A stretch of 64,000 bases of DNA from an uncultured Algibacter sp. (GCF_947490405.1 NZ_CANLGU010000007.1:153752-217751), one strand, 5' to 3'; positions 9,318 to 18,695 are shown, counted from the first letter of the stretch. The notes: a model not told the origin generated them from the letters alone. Numbers and translations are program-made.

Positions 9318-9925
9318 TATGATTTATCATATTTAAAATGCATCCAAGTACCATAAATAATATGCATAATTCCAAAACCTATTACCCATAGCCAAAATCC
9401 GTAACCAGGTTCATAGGCTCCAATTAAACCTAATCCAATTTGAATGTATCCTAAATACTGAATATCTCCAATACTATACTTAGATGCATTTACTAATGCT
9501 AAACCATAAAAAATTAACATTAAACCACCCGATTGACCATACTTTCCTTGACTTAAAATAATTAAGATATAGAGACCACCAACTATTAAGGGTATTAAGA
9601 AGTTAATTACTAAACGTCTGGAAGTAGTATCCCAAATTTTGGCTCCATCTTTTTTAGCTTTTCGGGTAGTTAATAGTATTCCAGTACTAATGCTTAAAAG
9701 TGCTATAATGGCTAAGGTTAACAAGCAGGATTCAAAAACCCAACCATTAAGTGTTAAAACACCACTACTGTATGTTATTACTAACCAATAGGCTATAGCT
9801 GCACCTATTAAAGCATAAATACCTGCCAAAATTCCAGATAGTCCACTAAGCGAAATAAAGCGTGATGATTTATTCATCATATCTTTAATATCACTTATGT
9901 CTTTTAAATAATCTTTTGATTCCAT
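9317..9925 (-). CDS. Polytopic membrane protein upstream of the wHTH regulator
   Basis: A 202-residue protein. ATG at 9925 (MESKDYLKDISDIKDMMNKS) was chosen over a longer frame starting at 10099 because the longer frame would run through the palindrome and overlap the divergent DUF1801 gene. It has five or six hydrophobic segments starting at about residue 24 and a tryptophan/glycine-rich end (GFWLWVIGFGIMHIIYGTW). Family not recognised with certainty. It heads the unit membrane protein - micropeptide - regulator, with an operator candidate 8 bases upstream of the ATG. Confidence 0.78.
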   Translation of the reverse strand: MESKDYLKDISDIKDMMNKSSRFISLSGLSGILAGIYALIGAAIAYWLVITYSSGVLTLNGWVFESCLLTLAIIALLSISTGILLTTRKAKKDGAKIWDTTSRRLVINFLIPLIVGGLYILIILSQGKYGQSGGLMLIFYGLALVNASKYSIGDIQYLGYIQIGLGLIGAYEPGYGFWLWVIGFGIMHIIYGTWMHFKYDKS

Positions 9926-9933
9926 TTTAAAGT

Positions 9934-9950
9934 ACTTTGAATTGCAAAGT
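9934..9950 (-). promoter_or_regulatory. Palindromic operator candidate, site 2
   Basis: ACTTTG-5 bases-CAAAGT, the same inverted repeat as at 8838-8854, with nearly identical flanks on both sides. It ends 8 bases before the ATG at 9925, so the transcript leader would be very short. Placement upstream of the regulator's own operon suggests autoregulation. Confidence 0.65.
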
Positions 9951-10015
9951 AAATAAATATTTTTGAATTTTGCTTTATAAATTTTTGTTAATTTAATAAT
10001 TATTAAAGTTTGAAA

Positions 10016-10384
10016 ATGAATCCAGCTGAAGAATATATATTGAATCAACCCGAACCATACCGTTCTATTTTGATGCATATTCAAGTTATTATAGAGCACA
10101 CTATTCCTGAGGTTGAATTAAAATACAAATGGCGAATTCCTTGTTATTACATAGGAGAGACGCCAATGTGCTACCTTAATGCTAGTCATAAAAAACAATT
10201 TGTGGATATTGGATTTTGGCATTCTGCTTATCTGGATAAGTTTGATGCGTATTTGGTTAGCGAAAATCGTAAGGTTGTTAAATCGTTACGCTATAAATCT
10301 GTAGAAGAGATTGATGATGCTATTTTTATTGCTATCCTAGAGGAGGCAAAAAAGCAAAAAGGAAAATCGTTTTATAATAAGTAA
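10016..10384 (+). CDS. DUF1801 (YdhG-like) domain protein
   Basis: A 122-residue protein starting at ATG 10016 (a TTG two codons upstream is less likely). The segment PEPYRSILMHIQVIIEHTIPEVELKYKWRIPCYY and FVDIGFWHSAYL match the DUF1801 fold, a small alpha/beta domain of unclear function related to frataxin-like folds. It is divergent from the wHTH unit and shares a 65-base intergenic region with it. Confidence 0.8.
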   Translation: MNPAEEYILNQPEPYRSILMHIQVIIEHTIPEVELKYKWRIPCYYIGETPMCYLNASHKKQFVDIGFWHSAYLDKFDAYLVSENRKVVKSLRYKSVEEIDDAIFIAILEEAKKQKGKSFYNK

Positions 10385-10405
10385 ATTGGTTTTGTAAGCT
10401 AAATT

Positions 10406-10642
10406 CTAGTTATGAGAACCATCACAGTATGGTGGATTTTTAGTTTGTTTGCAAGTGCACAGGTAAGCTGTTTTATTTTCTTCAACAGTAAATACCATCG
10501 AAGGTGTTGCTTTTTCGGCTCTGTGAGATCCGTTGCAGAAGGGTTGCTCGTTACTATGTCCGCAGGTACACCATGCATAGTTTTTATTAGCTTCTAGTTC
10601 ACATTGTATTGGAGCATCTCCTCCTCGTTTATTGTTTTCCAT
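10406..10642 (-). CDS. Double CDGSH iron-sulfur protein
   Basis: A 78-residue protein with two CDGSH-type motifs, C-T-C-x10-C-N-G-S-H at residues about 25-40 and C-T-C-x10-C-D-G-S-H at 62-77. Each set of three Cys and one His should hold one 2Fe-2S cluster, as in the MitoNEET/Miner2 group. No signal peptide, so probably cytosolic redox or cluster-transfer protein. It stands alone between DUF1801 (convergent, 21 bases) and kdsA. Confidence 0.9.
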   Translation of the reverse strand: MENNKRGGDAPIQCELEANKNYAWCTCGHSNEQPFCNGSHRAEKATPSMVFTVEENKTAYLCTCKQTKNPPYCDGSHN

Positions 10643-10682
10643 AGTATTTTTTTAAGACAATTTTTATCTAAGATACTATTTA

Positions 10683-11501
10683 TTATAAACTGTTTATAGT
10701 TTTTCTGATGGTAACTAGGTTAGTTAATAACGATTCTAAATTATCGAGGTGTAGCATATTGGCTCCATCACTTTTTGCATTAGCAGGATCAAAATGTGTC
10801 TCTATAAATAAACCATCTACATGATTTACTACACCTGCTCTGGCAATAGTTTCAATCATATCTGGTCGTCCACCAGTGACTCCAGCAGATTGGTTAGGTT
10901 GTTGTAAAGAGTGGGTAACATCTAAAACCGTTGGTGCATATTGACGCATGGTTGGGATACCTCGAAAATCTACAATCATATCTTGATAACCAAACATGGT
11001 GCCTCTATCTGTTATCCAAGCTTTGTTGCTACCAGTATCTTTTACTTTTTGTACGGCGTGTTTCATGGCTTCGGGGCTCATGAATTGTCCTTTTTTTAAG
11101 TTTACTACTTTACCGGTTTCTGCAGCGGCAACTACCAAATCGGTTTGGCGTACTAAGAACGCTGGAATTTGCAATACATCAACATATTCTGCTGCTTTTA
11201 TAGCATCAGAAATTTCATGAATATCGGTTACGGTTGGTACATCAAACGTTTCTGAAACTTTTCGAAGAATTTTTAGTGCTTTTTCATCGCCTATTCCAGT
11301 AAAACTATCAATTCTACTTCGGTTAGCTTTTTTGAAGCTGCCTTTAAATACATAAGGGATTTCTAATTTATCTGTGATTGATATTACCTTTTCGGCTATG
11401 CGTAGTGCCATATCTTCGCCTTCGATGGCACATGGGCCGCATAATAGAAAAAAGTTATTAGAATTTGTATGCTTTATTTTTGGAATGTCCGTCAGCTTCA
11501 T
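10683..11501 (-). CDS. kdsA: 3-deoxy-8-phosphooctulonate (KDO-8-P) synthase
   Basis: A 272-residue enzyme, normal length, condensing phosphoenolpyruvate with arabinose-5-phosphate for the KDO sugar of LPS. Family motifs include FLLCGPCAIEGED, FKGSFKKANRSR, KKGQFMSPEAM and VTHSLQQPN. The Cys in GPCAIE, where the E. coli enzyme has Asn in GMNVLES, places it in the metal-dependent class. Gene stands alone; the leader carries TAACTTTA, close to the -7 element. Confidence 0.95.
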   Translation of the reverse strand: MKLTDIPKIKHTNSNNFFLLCGPCAIEGEDMALRIAEKVISITDKLEIPYVFKGSFKKANRSRIDSFTGIGDEKALKILRKVSETFDVPTVTDIHEISDAIKAAEYVDVLQIPAFLVRQTDLVVAAAETGKVVNLKKGQFMSPEAMKHAVQKVKDTGSNKAWITDRGTMFGYQDMIVDFRGIPTMRQYAPTVLDVTHSLQQPNQSAGVTGGRPDMIETIARAGVVNHVDGLFIETHFDPANAKSDGANMLHLDNLESLLTNLVTIRKTINSL

Positions 11502-11604
11502 TTATGTAAAATTTAAGCCGTAAAGTTACAAAAAGGAGTTTTAACGTTTTTGATAAATTAGCACTGGCTTTACTAAAATATATTTGGTGTTGGCAGATTT
11601 ACCC

Positions 11605-11685
11605 GCGTTAGGGATTGAAGCGGCATCCTTTTTTGTTTTTCTCAAAAAAGATATAGCGTAAAGCCCGACCCTAAGGGTAACGCCC
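11605..11685 (-). repeat. GGGCGTTACCC...CCCTAACGC dispersed repeat, copy B
   Basis: On the minus strand it reads GGGCGTTACCC, TTA, GGGTCGGGCTTT, then TATATCTTTTTT...AAAAAAGGATGCCGC and TTCAATCCCTAACGC. It begins 7 bases after the stop of the 11693-12052 gene. The TATATCTTTTT and AAAAAGGATGCCG blocks recur in copy D at 42275-42458, which shows the two are the same subfamily. Confidence 0.82.
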
Positions 11686-11692
11686 AAAGGTT

Positions 11693-12052
11693 TTACAACG
11701 TTTTGTTGAGACTGTTTTTTATAATCCAAAGCGCCATAACGAGGCTTCCGAAAACAAATAATCCACCATACATCATGAGTTGTTTTACAGGTTGAGAAAG
11801 AGATACTATTTGCAAAATATCTGATAGATAGGCTAGTATAAGGTACGATGAGATACATACAAATGAGATGCCTAATGTTAAATTTAGATTTTTATTAGGC
11901 TTGATGATTTGCCATAAAAACGGAATTCCAAATAATAAAATGGGGTAGGCTGTTATGTCTTCACTTTTATTTAAAATGGTAAACCAATATGCAGAAATGG
12001 CAATAAAATAAAGGTATGGGATAAACTTTGTATATCGAGAGACTAGGGACAT
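11693..12052 (-). CDS. Small four-helix membrane protein, unknown
   Basis: A 119-residue protein with four hydrophobic segments (about residues 9-24, 34-46, 55-75 and 92-110). Start ATG at 12052. I do not recognise the family. It is divergent from typA and ends directly against repeat copy B, so the repeat may serve as or contain its 3' end. Confidence 0.62.
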   Translation of the reverse strand: MSLVSRYTKFIPYLYFIAISAYWFTILNKSEDITAYPILLFGIPFLWQIIKPNKNLNLTLGISFVCISSYLILAYLSDILQIVSLSQPVKQLMMYGGLFVFGSLVMALWIIKNSLNKTL

Positions 12053-12163
12053 GTTGAGAGATTTACTATTAGTTAGAGTGGTTAAACATTAAAATTAACG
12101 AAAACGTAGCTTAAAAAATTATAATAGCTTTTAATTATAACATATTTTTAACTAAATAACACG

Positions 12164-12171
12164 TACATTTG
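12164..12171 (+). promoter_or_regulatory. -7 promoter element of typA
   Basis: TACATTTG matches the Bacteroidota -7 consensus TAnnTTTG exactly, 23 bases before the typA ATG. No good TTG was found at the usual -33 distance. Confidence 0.6.
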
Positions 12172-12194
12172 CACGCTTAAAATAAGGCACTATT

Positions 12195-13994
12195 ATGGCT
12201 AATATTAAAAACATTGCAATTATTGCGCACGTAGATCATGGTAAAACGACTTTGGTTGATAAAATTATGTACCACTGTCAGTTATTTCGTGAAAATGAAA
12301 ATACAGGTGATTTAATTCTAGATAATAATGATTTAGAGCGTGAAAGAGGTATAACCATTACATCTAAAAACGTTTCTGTAATTTATAAAGACACAAAAAT
12401 TAATATTATTGATACCCCTGGTCACGCCGATTTTGGTGGAGAAGTGGAGCGTGTGCTTAATATGGCTGATGGTGTTTTGTTATTAGTTGATGCTTTTGAA
12501 GGCCCAATGCCACAGACACGTTTTGTTTTACAGAAAGCCATTGATTTAGGTTTAAAGCCTTGTGTGGTTGTAAATAAAGTGGATAAAGAAAATTGCACAC
12601 CAGATGAGGTACATGAAAAGGTGTTTGATTTAATGTTTGAATTGGGTGCTGAAGAGTGGCAATTAGATTTTCCAACGGTTTATGGTTCTGCGAAAAACAA
12701 TTGGATGAGTGATGATTGGCAGAATGAAACTGAAAATATAGAGCCTTTATTGGATATGGTTATTGAGCATATTCCAGAACCTAAAATTGAAGAAGGCACT
12801 ACACAAATGTTAATTACCTCGTTAGACTTTTCTTCTTTTACAGGACGAATAGCAATTGGACGTTTAACACGAGGTGAGCTTAAAGTTGGTCAAAATATTT
12901 CTTTAGTAAAGCGCGATGGAAGTATTGTTAAGTCTAAAATTAAGGAGTTGCATACTTTTGAAGGTTTAGGTAGAAAAAAAGTAGAAGAGGTACAGGCAGG
13001 CGATATTTGTGCCATTGTTGGTTTAGAAGGTTTTGAAATTGGAGATACTGTTGCTGATTGGGAAGCCCCAGAAGGTTTAAAAACAATAGCTATTGATGAG
13101 CCTACTATGAGTATGTTGTTTACTATTAACGATTCGCCTTTCTTTGGGAAGGATGGTAAATACGTTACCTCTAGACATATTAAAGATAGATTAACTAAGG
13201 AGTTAGAAAAAAACTTAGCACTTAAAGTTGAAGAAACAGATAGTGCTGATAAGTTTATGGTTTTTGGGCGTGGTGTATTACACTTATCTGTTTTAATAGA
13301 AACGATGCGTCGTGAAGGCTATGAATTGCAAATTGGACAGCCTCAAGTTATCATCAAAGAAGTTGATGGTGTAAAATGCGAGCCAGTTGAAGAAATGACA
13401 ATTGATTTACCAGAAACTGTTTCTGGTAAAGCTATTGAAATGGTAACGATGCGAAAAGGTGAAATGCTTAGTATGGAAGCCAAAGGTGAGCGAATGGTTT
13501 GTGAATTTATTATCCCATCAAGAGGAATTATAGGTTTGCGTAACCAATTACTAACTGCTACTGCTGGTGAAGCTATTATGGCACACCGTTTTAAAGAATA
13601 TCAACCATTAAAAGGTGGTATTCCTGAACGTCAGAATGGATCTTTAGTATCTATGGAAAAAGGGCAAGCTATTCCTTATTCTATTGATAAATTACAAGAT
13701 AGAGGTAAGTTTTTTGTAGACCCAGGTGAAGATATTTATGAAGGACAGGTTATTGGTGAAAATTCTCGTGGTGATGATATGACGGTTAACGTTACAAAAA
13801 CTAAAAAGTTAAGTAACGTACGTTCTTCTGGTGCTGATGATAAAGCTAAAATTGTTCCTGCAATTAAATTCTCTTTGGAAGAAGCGCTAGAATATATTCA
13901 AAAAGATGAGTATGTTGAGGTGACGCCAAACCACTTACGTTTGCGTAAAATCTACTTAACAGAAGTAGAGCGTAAGCGAAATAAATCAATATAA
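12195..13994 (+). CDS. typA: Ribosome-binding translational GTPase TypA/BipA
   Basis: A 599-residue translational GTPase, normal length. G-domain motifs: AHVDHGKTT (G1), RERGITI (G2), DTPGHADFGGEVERVLNMADG (read as G3 DTPGH), NKVDKE (G4). EF-G-like domains III and V follow, and the TypA-specific C-terminal domain ends with LTEVERKRNKSI. It binds 70S ribosomes under stress or low temperature and aids 50S assembly. A TTG-started small gene follows one base after the stop. Confidence 0.96.
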   Translation: MANIKNIAIIAHVDHGKTTLVDKIMYHCQLFRENENTGDLILDNNDLERERGITITSKNVSVIYKDTKINIIDTPGHADFGGEVERVLNMADGVLLLVDAFEGPMPQTRFVLQKAIDLGLKPCVVVNKVDKENCTPDEVHEKVFDLMFELGAEEWQLDFPTVYGSAKNNWMSDDWQNETENIEPLLDMVIEHIPEPKIEEGTTQMLITSLDFSSFTGRIAIGRLTRGELKVGQNISLVKRDGSIVKSKIKELHTFEGLGRKKVEEVQAGDICAIVGLEGFEIGDTVADWEAPEGLKTIAIDEPTMSMLFTINDSPFFGKDGKYVTSRHIKDRLTKELEKNLALKVEETDSADKFMVFGRGVLHLSVLIETMRREGYELQIGQPQVIIKEVDGVKCEPVEEMTIDLPETVSGKAIEMVTMRKGEMLSMEAKGERMVCEFIIPSRGIIGLRNQLLTATAGEAIMAHRFKEYQPLKGGIPERQNGSLVSMEKGQAIPYSIDKLQDRGKFFVDPGEDIYEGQVIGENSRGDDMTVNVTKTKKLSNVRSSGADDKAKIVPAIKFSLEEALEYIQKDEYVEVTPNHLRLRKIYLTEVERKRNKSI

Positions 13995-13995
13995 A

Positions 13996-14226
13996 TTGGA
14001 GTTTTTAGGAATTTCATGGATAGAATGGACTGGGTATGCTGCTATGGCAACAGTTCTTATCTCATTCCTAATGAAATCTGTAAATAAGTTACGAATAGTC
14101 AATGCTTTTGGGTGTTTATTATTTGTGGTTTATGGTATAGTACTTGAGCCTATTTCTAAGCCAATAATTATAACCAACGTTGCTATATTAGTAATAAACG
14201 TGTATTATATTTTAAAAAACAAATAA
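13996..14226 (+). CDS. Small YgjV-like inner-membrane protein
   Basis: A 76-residue protein with three hydrophobic segments; the pattern WTGYAAMATVLISFLMKSVNKLRIVNAFGCLLFVVYG resembles the YgjV inner-membrane family. The only plausible start is TTG at 13996, one base after the typA stop, pointing to cotranscription and coupled translation. Function unknown. Confidence 0.65.
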   Translation: MEFLGISWIEWTGYAAMATVLISFLMKSVNKLRIVNAFGCLLFVVYGIVLEPISKPIIITNVAILVINVYYILKNK

Positions 14227-14300
14227 ACGTATACTGATTTTAATCGGTGTAATTTCTTATAATTTTTGAAGCCAAATTAAGTGAGACATAAATCATTTTG

Positions 14301-14308
14301 TATATTTG
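14301..14308 (+). promoter_or_regulatory. -7 promoter element before the polysaccharide block
   Basis: TATATTTG matches TAnnTTTG, 102 bases upstream of the first flippase start, leaving a fairly long leader. No clear TTG partner was seen at -33. Confidence 0.45.
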
Positions 14309-14410
14309 AATGATTAGGCAGAATGTAATAAAATAAATAAATTCTTTTCAGCGTTTAAAGAAACAAATTAGTGTTACGAGGGAATAGTAGCCAATGGAAA
14401 TTTATATTAA

Positions 14411-15712
14411 TTGAAAAAATTAATAAACTATATAAATAGTAAGGTTTTAGTTAAAATTACTTCTTTGCAAACCGCTTCCGTGTTAACCAGAGTACTAGCT
14501 GGTATACTAACATCCAAAGCTATCGCTATATTTATTGGGGCCGAGGGTTTAGCATTAATTGGTAATTTAAGAAACTTCGTTGGCTCTTTCCAAACTGTTG
14601 CCACCTTAGGATTGTATAAGGGTGTTGTTAAGTATGTTTCAGAATTCAAGGAAAACACAGTAAAGCTCAGTAAAACCTTATCTACAGTTTATTATGTAGG
14701 TTTTATTGCCACTATCACAGTGTCATTTTTTTGTTATTTCAAGTCCGAATGGATTAACAATATCATTTTTCCAACATACAACGATTATGCTTATGTGATA
14801 CGAATTTTTGCTATAGTATTGCCCTTTTATGCTTTAAATATGTTCACTTTCTCTATAATGAATGGGTTTTCAAAGTATAAAATTCTCATAATCATTAATA
14901 TTATCGGTCAGATATTAAGTGTCGCTATTGCTCTACTTTTAATATATCAAAATAAGATTGATGGCGCTTTAATCTCTGTAGTAATAGCAGAATCATTAAT
15001 ATTCTTAATTACACTGGTTGGAATTATTAATAGAAAGAGTTTAATAAAGCATATAAAAGTTAGTCATGTTAGTTTAGAAATTTTGAAAAAACTAAGTCCA
15101 TATTCATTAATGGCTTTTTTTTCGGCAGTTTTGTTACCTTTAGTTGCAATAATAATAAGATCTTATATAATTGAAAATATAGGTTATAAGGATGCTGGTT
15201 TTTGGGAAGCTATGACAAGAATATCAAATTACTATTTGATGTTTGTAAGTTCTTTAATTGCTTTATATTTATTGCCACGATTTTCTGAAATAAGCAGTAC
15301 CCGAGCATTTAAGAAAGAAGTTGTTAGTTTCTACAAAACAATAATTCCTGTTTTGTCAGTTGGATTATTGTTGATTTACTTGTTAAAGCACTACATTGTA
15401 GTTACCGTTTTTTCGAAAGAGTTTGAGCCTGTTGAAGATCTATTCTTGTTTCAGCTACTAGGGGATTTTATAAAAATATTATCTATTATTATTGCTTATC
15501 AGTTTTTGGCAAAAAAAATGTTTTGGCATTATATATTAACAGAGGCTTTTTTAATTATTATACTTTATACAACTAGTATCTATTTCATTGATATGTTAAA
15601 TAATATCAAAGGTGCAGTTATAGCTCATTTTATAAGTTATGTGATGTATTATGGGATTATTTTGCTAATTTTTAGCAGTTCTCTTTTTGGTGTAGAAAGT
15701 GAAGGGAATTAA
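14411..15712 (+). CDS. O-antigen/polysaccharide flippase, Wzx-like (first copy)
   Basis: A 433-residue polytopic protein of the MATE/PST-type flippase family with about 12 membrane helices. The N-terminal signature SKAIAIFIGAEGLALIGNLRNFVGSFQ is typical of O-antigen translocases that move undecaprenyl-PP-linked oligosaccharide across the inner membrane. The start is TTG (14411); no ATG or GTG fits the conserved N-terminus. The next gene is a paralogue with the same N-terminal pattern. Confidence 0.85.
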   Translation: MKKLINYINSKVLVKITSLQTASVLTRVLAGILTSKAIAIFIGAEGLALIGNLRNFVGSFQTVATLGLYKGVVKYVSEFKENTVKLSKTLSTVYYVGFIATITVSFFCYFKSEWINNIIFPTYNDYAYVIRIFAIVLPFYALNMFTFSIMNGFSKYKILIIINIIGQILSVAIALLLIYQNKIDGALISVVIAESLIFLITLVGIINRKSLIKHIKVSHVSLEILKKLSPYSLMAFFSAVLLPLVAIIIRSYIIENIGYKDAGFWEAMTRISNYYLMFVSSLIALYLLPRFSEISSTRAFKKEVVSFYKTIIPVLSVGLLLIYLLKHYIVVTVFSKEFEPVEDLFLFQLLGDFIKILSIIIAYQFLAKKMFWHYILTEAFLIIILYTTSIYFIDMLNNIKGAVIAHFISYVMYYGIILLIFSSSLFGVESEGN

Positions 15713-15774
15713 AGTCCTTCTTCTTTTTTATATCTTGTGACATAGCCAAGACATTAATTAATTTTGAATTATTC

Positions 15775-17061
15775 TTGAAAACCCCAAATTTTATAAAAAA
15801 TAATTTATTGCTCAAGGTAACATCTGTAAACACTGTTTTGGTAGTTGTTAGAATGTTCTTTTCATTAATCTCTCAGAAAGTTTTGGCTATTTTAATTGGT
15901 GCAGAAGGCATTGCCTTAATTGGTAACTTAAAGAATGTTAATCGCTTTTTTGAGCAATTTTCTATTTTAGGTACTTCAAATGGCTTAGTAAAGTACATTT
16001 CAGAGTGTAAGGACGACAAAAGGCAATTAAATAATTTATTCTCCACCGTTTTTGTTTTTTCAGCGATAGCTTCAATAGTATCGTTCATTACTTTATTTTT
16101 TTGGTCTAACACCTTAAGCGAAGCTATTTTTGGAATAGGTAAACAGTATGGTTTTGTTTTTAAAATCTTAGCATTTACTATCCCTTTTATAGCTATTAAC
16201 GGTATTTTATACGCTTTGCTAAATGGCTTGTCGGCATATAAGTTATTTTCTAAAATGGGTTTGATAATTATAGTATTAAGTACTTTTTTAATTGTTTTTC
16301 TTACCTATAAATTTGGTATAATAGGAAGTTTAATTGCTATAAGTAGCGTTCCTTTACTACAATTTATAATTTACATTATTTTTAGTAAAGGAATCTATAA
16401 TAATTTTATTGACTTAAAACGAATAAAACTCAATTTAAGTTTTAAAAACCAACTGTTGTCCTATAGTTTAATGACTATTATTGTTATATTTTTTAGTAAT
16501 GTAATAGATATTGCGATAAGACACTTAATTGAAGAAAAACAAAGTATTGTTGAAGCAGGTAATTGGACAGCTATGACTTCTATTTCAAGAATATATATGC
16601 AGTTCACAGCAGCAATTTTTCCATTATACATATTGCCTATGTATTCAAAAATTTCAAATACACTTGATTTTAGAAAAGAAATTATCAAAATTTATAAAAT
16701 GTTATTACCGCTTCTTGTGGTAGGCATGCTTATAGTTTTTGTTTTTAGAGTATATATCATTAAAGCACTATATACGAATGAGTTTTTGGGGATGTCTAGC
16801 CTATTTAAATGGCAGTTATTGGGTGATTTAGTAAAATTTATAGCTATTGTTCTATCTTATCAGTTTATAGCAAAAAGGCAAATAGGGTATTTTATTTCTA
16901 CTGAGTTATTATCTGTTTTATTGTTTTATTGTTTTTCAGTTTATTTTATAGATATTTACGGAACAGATGGTGTTGTTCTAGCTCATTTTATTAGGTATGT
17001 TGTGTTTTTTATTGTGGTGCTTATTATCTTGAGGGATAAATTATTTGCTAAGATTTTGTAG
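15775..17061 (+). CDS. O-antigen/polysaccharide flippase, Wzx-like (second copy)
   Basis: A 428-residue paralogue of the preceding gene: KVLAILIGAEGIALIGNLKNVNRFFEQF aligns with the first copy, as do GNWTAMTSISRIYMQF and the end VVLAHFIRYV. The pair are tandem duplicates that have diverged strongly. It too starts with TTG (15775). Two flippases may serve two glycans or work on different carriers; inference only. Confidence 0.85.
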   Translation: MKTPNFIKNNLLLKVTSVNTVLVVVRMFFSLISQKVLAILIGAEGIALIGNLKNVNRFFEQFSILGTSNGLVKYISECKDDKRQLNNLFSTVFVFSAIASIVSFITLFFWSNTLSEAIFGIGKQYGFVFKILAFTIPFIAINGILYALLNGLSAYKLFSKMGLIIIVLSTFLIVFLTYKFGIIGSLIAISSVPLLQFIIYIIFSKGIYNNFIDLKRIKLNLSFKNQLLSYSLMTIIVIFFSNVIDIAIRHLIEEKQSIVEAGNWTAMTSISRIYMQFTAAIFPLYILPMYSKISNTLDFRKEIIKIYKMLLPLLVVGMLIVFVFRVYIIKALYTNEFLGMSSLFKWQLLGDLVKFIAIVLSYQFIAKRQIGYFISTELLSVLLFYCFSVYFIDIYGTDGVVLAHFIRYVVFFIVVLIILRDKLFAKIL

Positions 17062-17090
17062 ACTGATATTGGACAAGTCAAAATATTAAT

Positions 17091-18686
17091 ATGAAAGTTT
17101 TTAATAATGTTTTATCTAAATATCTCTTAGTTTTATCTCTAGCATTTCTATTTGATCTTTTTTTTAATGAAATATCAAAAAGTATTTTTTTAAACTTAAT
17201 TGAGAATATCCTATTCACTATAATTTTTATTAGTATTCATTATTTCATTGCTAGTAAGGCTATAAATAAAAGAATATTTGTTCCCTTCTTTTTGGTGTTT
17301 TGTTTAATAATTTTTATTGAAACCGTATATTATTATTTGTTTCAAACAACTTTCAATTCGTCTACTGTCTTTGTAATTTTAGATTCAAATTCTAGTGAAA
17401 GTATAGAATTTATAGATTTTTATATAGATAGATCAATAATAGTATTTGGAGTAATTGTTTTATTGATAATTATCCATACATATTTCAATTTAAAGCAGGT
17501 TGCTTTTTCAAAATTTAAAATCAATAAAATAAAGATATTTGGTCTAATTGTAGTGATTTTTTCGTTTTTGAAATTTTCTGAATTAATAATCTATAATTTG
17601 CCCTACATGGTAGTAAGAGCAAGTATTCAATATTATAAAGAAGGAAAGAAGTTAGGTGAATATGCAAATGATAAGTATGGAAATTTTAAAAACGTTCATA
17701 GAAAATGGTCAAGTAACGATCAAGAAATTTATATCATTATCATTGGAGAAGCTACATCACGTTTGCATTTTGGATTATATGATTATTACAGGGATACAAC
17801 ACCTTTACTAGGAGAAATAGAGGATGAATTACTAATATATAATGACGTTATAAGTCCAGAAACATATACTATTGCTAGTTTAACAAAAGCTTTAACTTTA
17901 GGTAATTATGAAAATCCAAATGCTAAGTATGATGGCTCTATTTTACAACTCTTAAATCAGGCAAATTTTAAAACCTATTGGATTTCAAATCAAAAGCCCA
18001 TAGGAGTTAATGACTCGCATATTACAAAAATAGGGCTAGGTGCTAAAAAAGCAATTTTTTTGAATATAAAGCATTCAAAAGAAAAAACTCTTTTTGATGG
18101 AAGCTTAGTTGAAAAAATGAACGAAGTTTTATTAGAAGAGGGGGACAAAAAAATTATTTTTTTACATACATTAGGAGCACATGTTAATTATGCTTATAGA
18201 TATCCAGATAATTTTAAGTTTTTTAATAATCAAATCCCAAGAAGTAAATTCAATGAGGATTATATTTATGAACAGATAAATGCTTACGATAATGCCATTA
18301 GGTATTCAGATTATATTATTAGAACTGTTATTGAAACAATTAGAAAACATAATGTTATTAGTTTCGTATTATATTTTTCAGACCATGGTGAAGAGGTATA
18401 TGATGAAATAGCATTTTCAGGACATTTTAGGGATGAAAACTTGACTAAAAATATTTATGAGATTCCTATGGTTTTATGGTGTTCTAAAAAGTATCAAAAT
18501 AAAAGCGAAGTATCTCTAAATTTAGATTCTAAGTTTATGATTGATGATATTTTTCATGGAATTGCAGATTTAACAGGGGTAAATGCGAATAGGGTTGATT
18601 CTACTCGGAGTATTTTTAATAAATATTTTAAAGATAGAAAGCGAATTATAAGAGACACTATAGATTACGACAACTTTTTAAATTAA
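17091..18686 (+). CDS. EptA-like phosphoethanolamine transferase (sulfatase fold)
   Basis: A 531-residue protein with about five N-terminal membrane helices (to residue 165) and a periplasmic alkaline-phosphatase/sulfatase-type domain. IIIIGEATSRLHFGLYDYYRDTTP matches the conserved first metal motif, a Thr in PETYTIAS sits where the phospho-accepting Thr is expected, and FSDHGEEVYD and SGHFRDE supply later metal ligands. It probably adds phosphoethanolamine to lipid A or a surface glycan. Few cysteines, unlike proteobacterial EptA. It lies between flippase and GT4 genes in one rightward run. Confidence 0.82.
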   Translation: MKVFNNVLSKYLLVLSLAFLFDLFFNEISKSIFLNLIENILFTIIFISIHYFIASKAINKRIFVPFFLVFCLIIFIETVYYYLFQTTFNSSTVFVILDSNSSESIEFIDFYIDRSIIVFGVIVLLIIIHTYFNLKQVAFSKFKINKIKIFGLIVVIFSFLKFSELIIYNLPYMVVRASIQYYKEGKKLGEYANDKYGNFKNVHRKWSSNDQEIYIIIIGEATSRLHFGLYDYYRDTTPLLGEIEDELLIYNDVISPETYTIASLTKALTLGNYENPNAKYDGSILQLLNQANFKTYWISNQKPIGVNDSHITKIGLGAKKAIFLNIKHSKEKTLFDGSLVEKMNEVLLEEGDKKIIFLHTLGAHVNYAYRYPDNFKFFNNQIPRSKFNEDYIYEQINAYDNAIRYSDYIIRTVIETIRKHNVISFVLYFSDHGEEVYDEIAFSGHFRDENLTKNIYEIPMVLWCSKKYQNKSEVSLNLDSKFMIDDIFHGIADLTGVNANRVDSTRSIFNKYFKDRKRIIRDTIDYDNFLN

Positions 18687-18695
18687 TATTTAAGT

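Noticed and set aside
9926..10099. N-terminal extension of the 9317-9925 membrane protein to 10099
   Set aside because: It would cover the palindrome and the start of the divergent DUF1801 gene, and the extra residues have no family-like pattern.
11541..11858. 105-residue minus-strand frame
   Set aside because: It runs through repeat copy B and the wrong frame of the 119-residue membrane protein gene.
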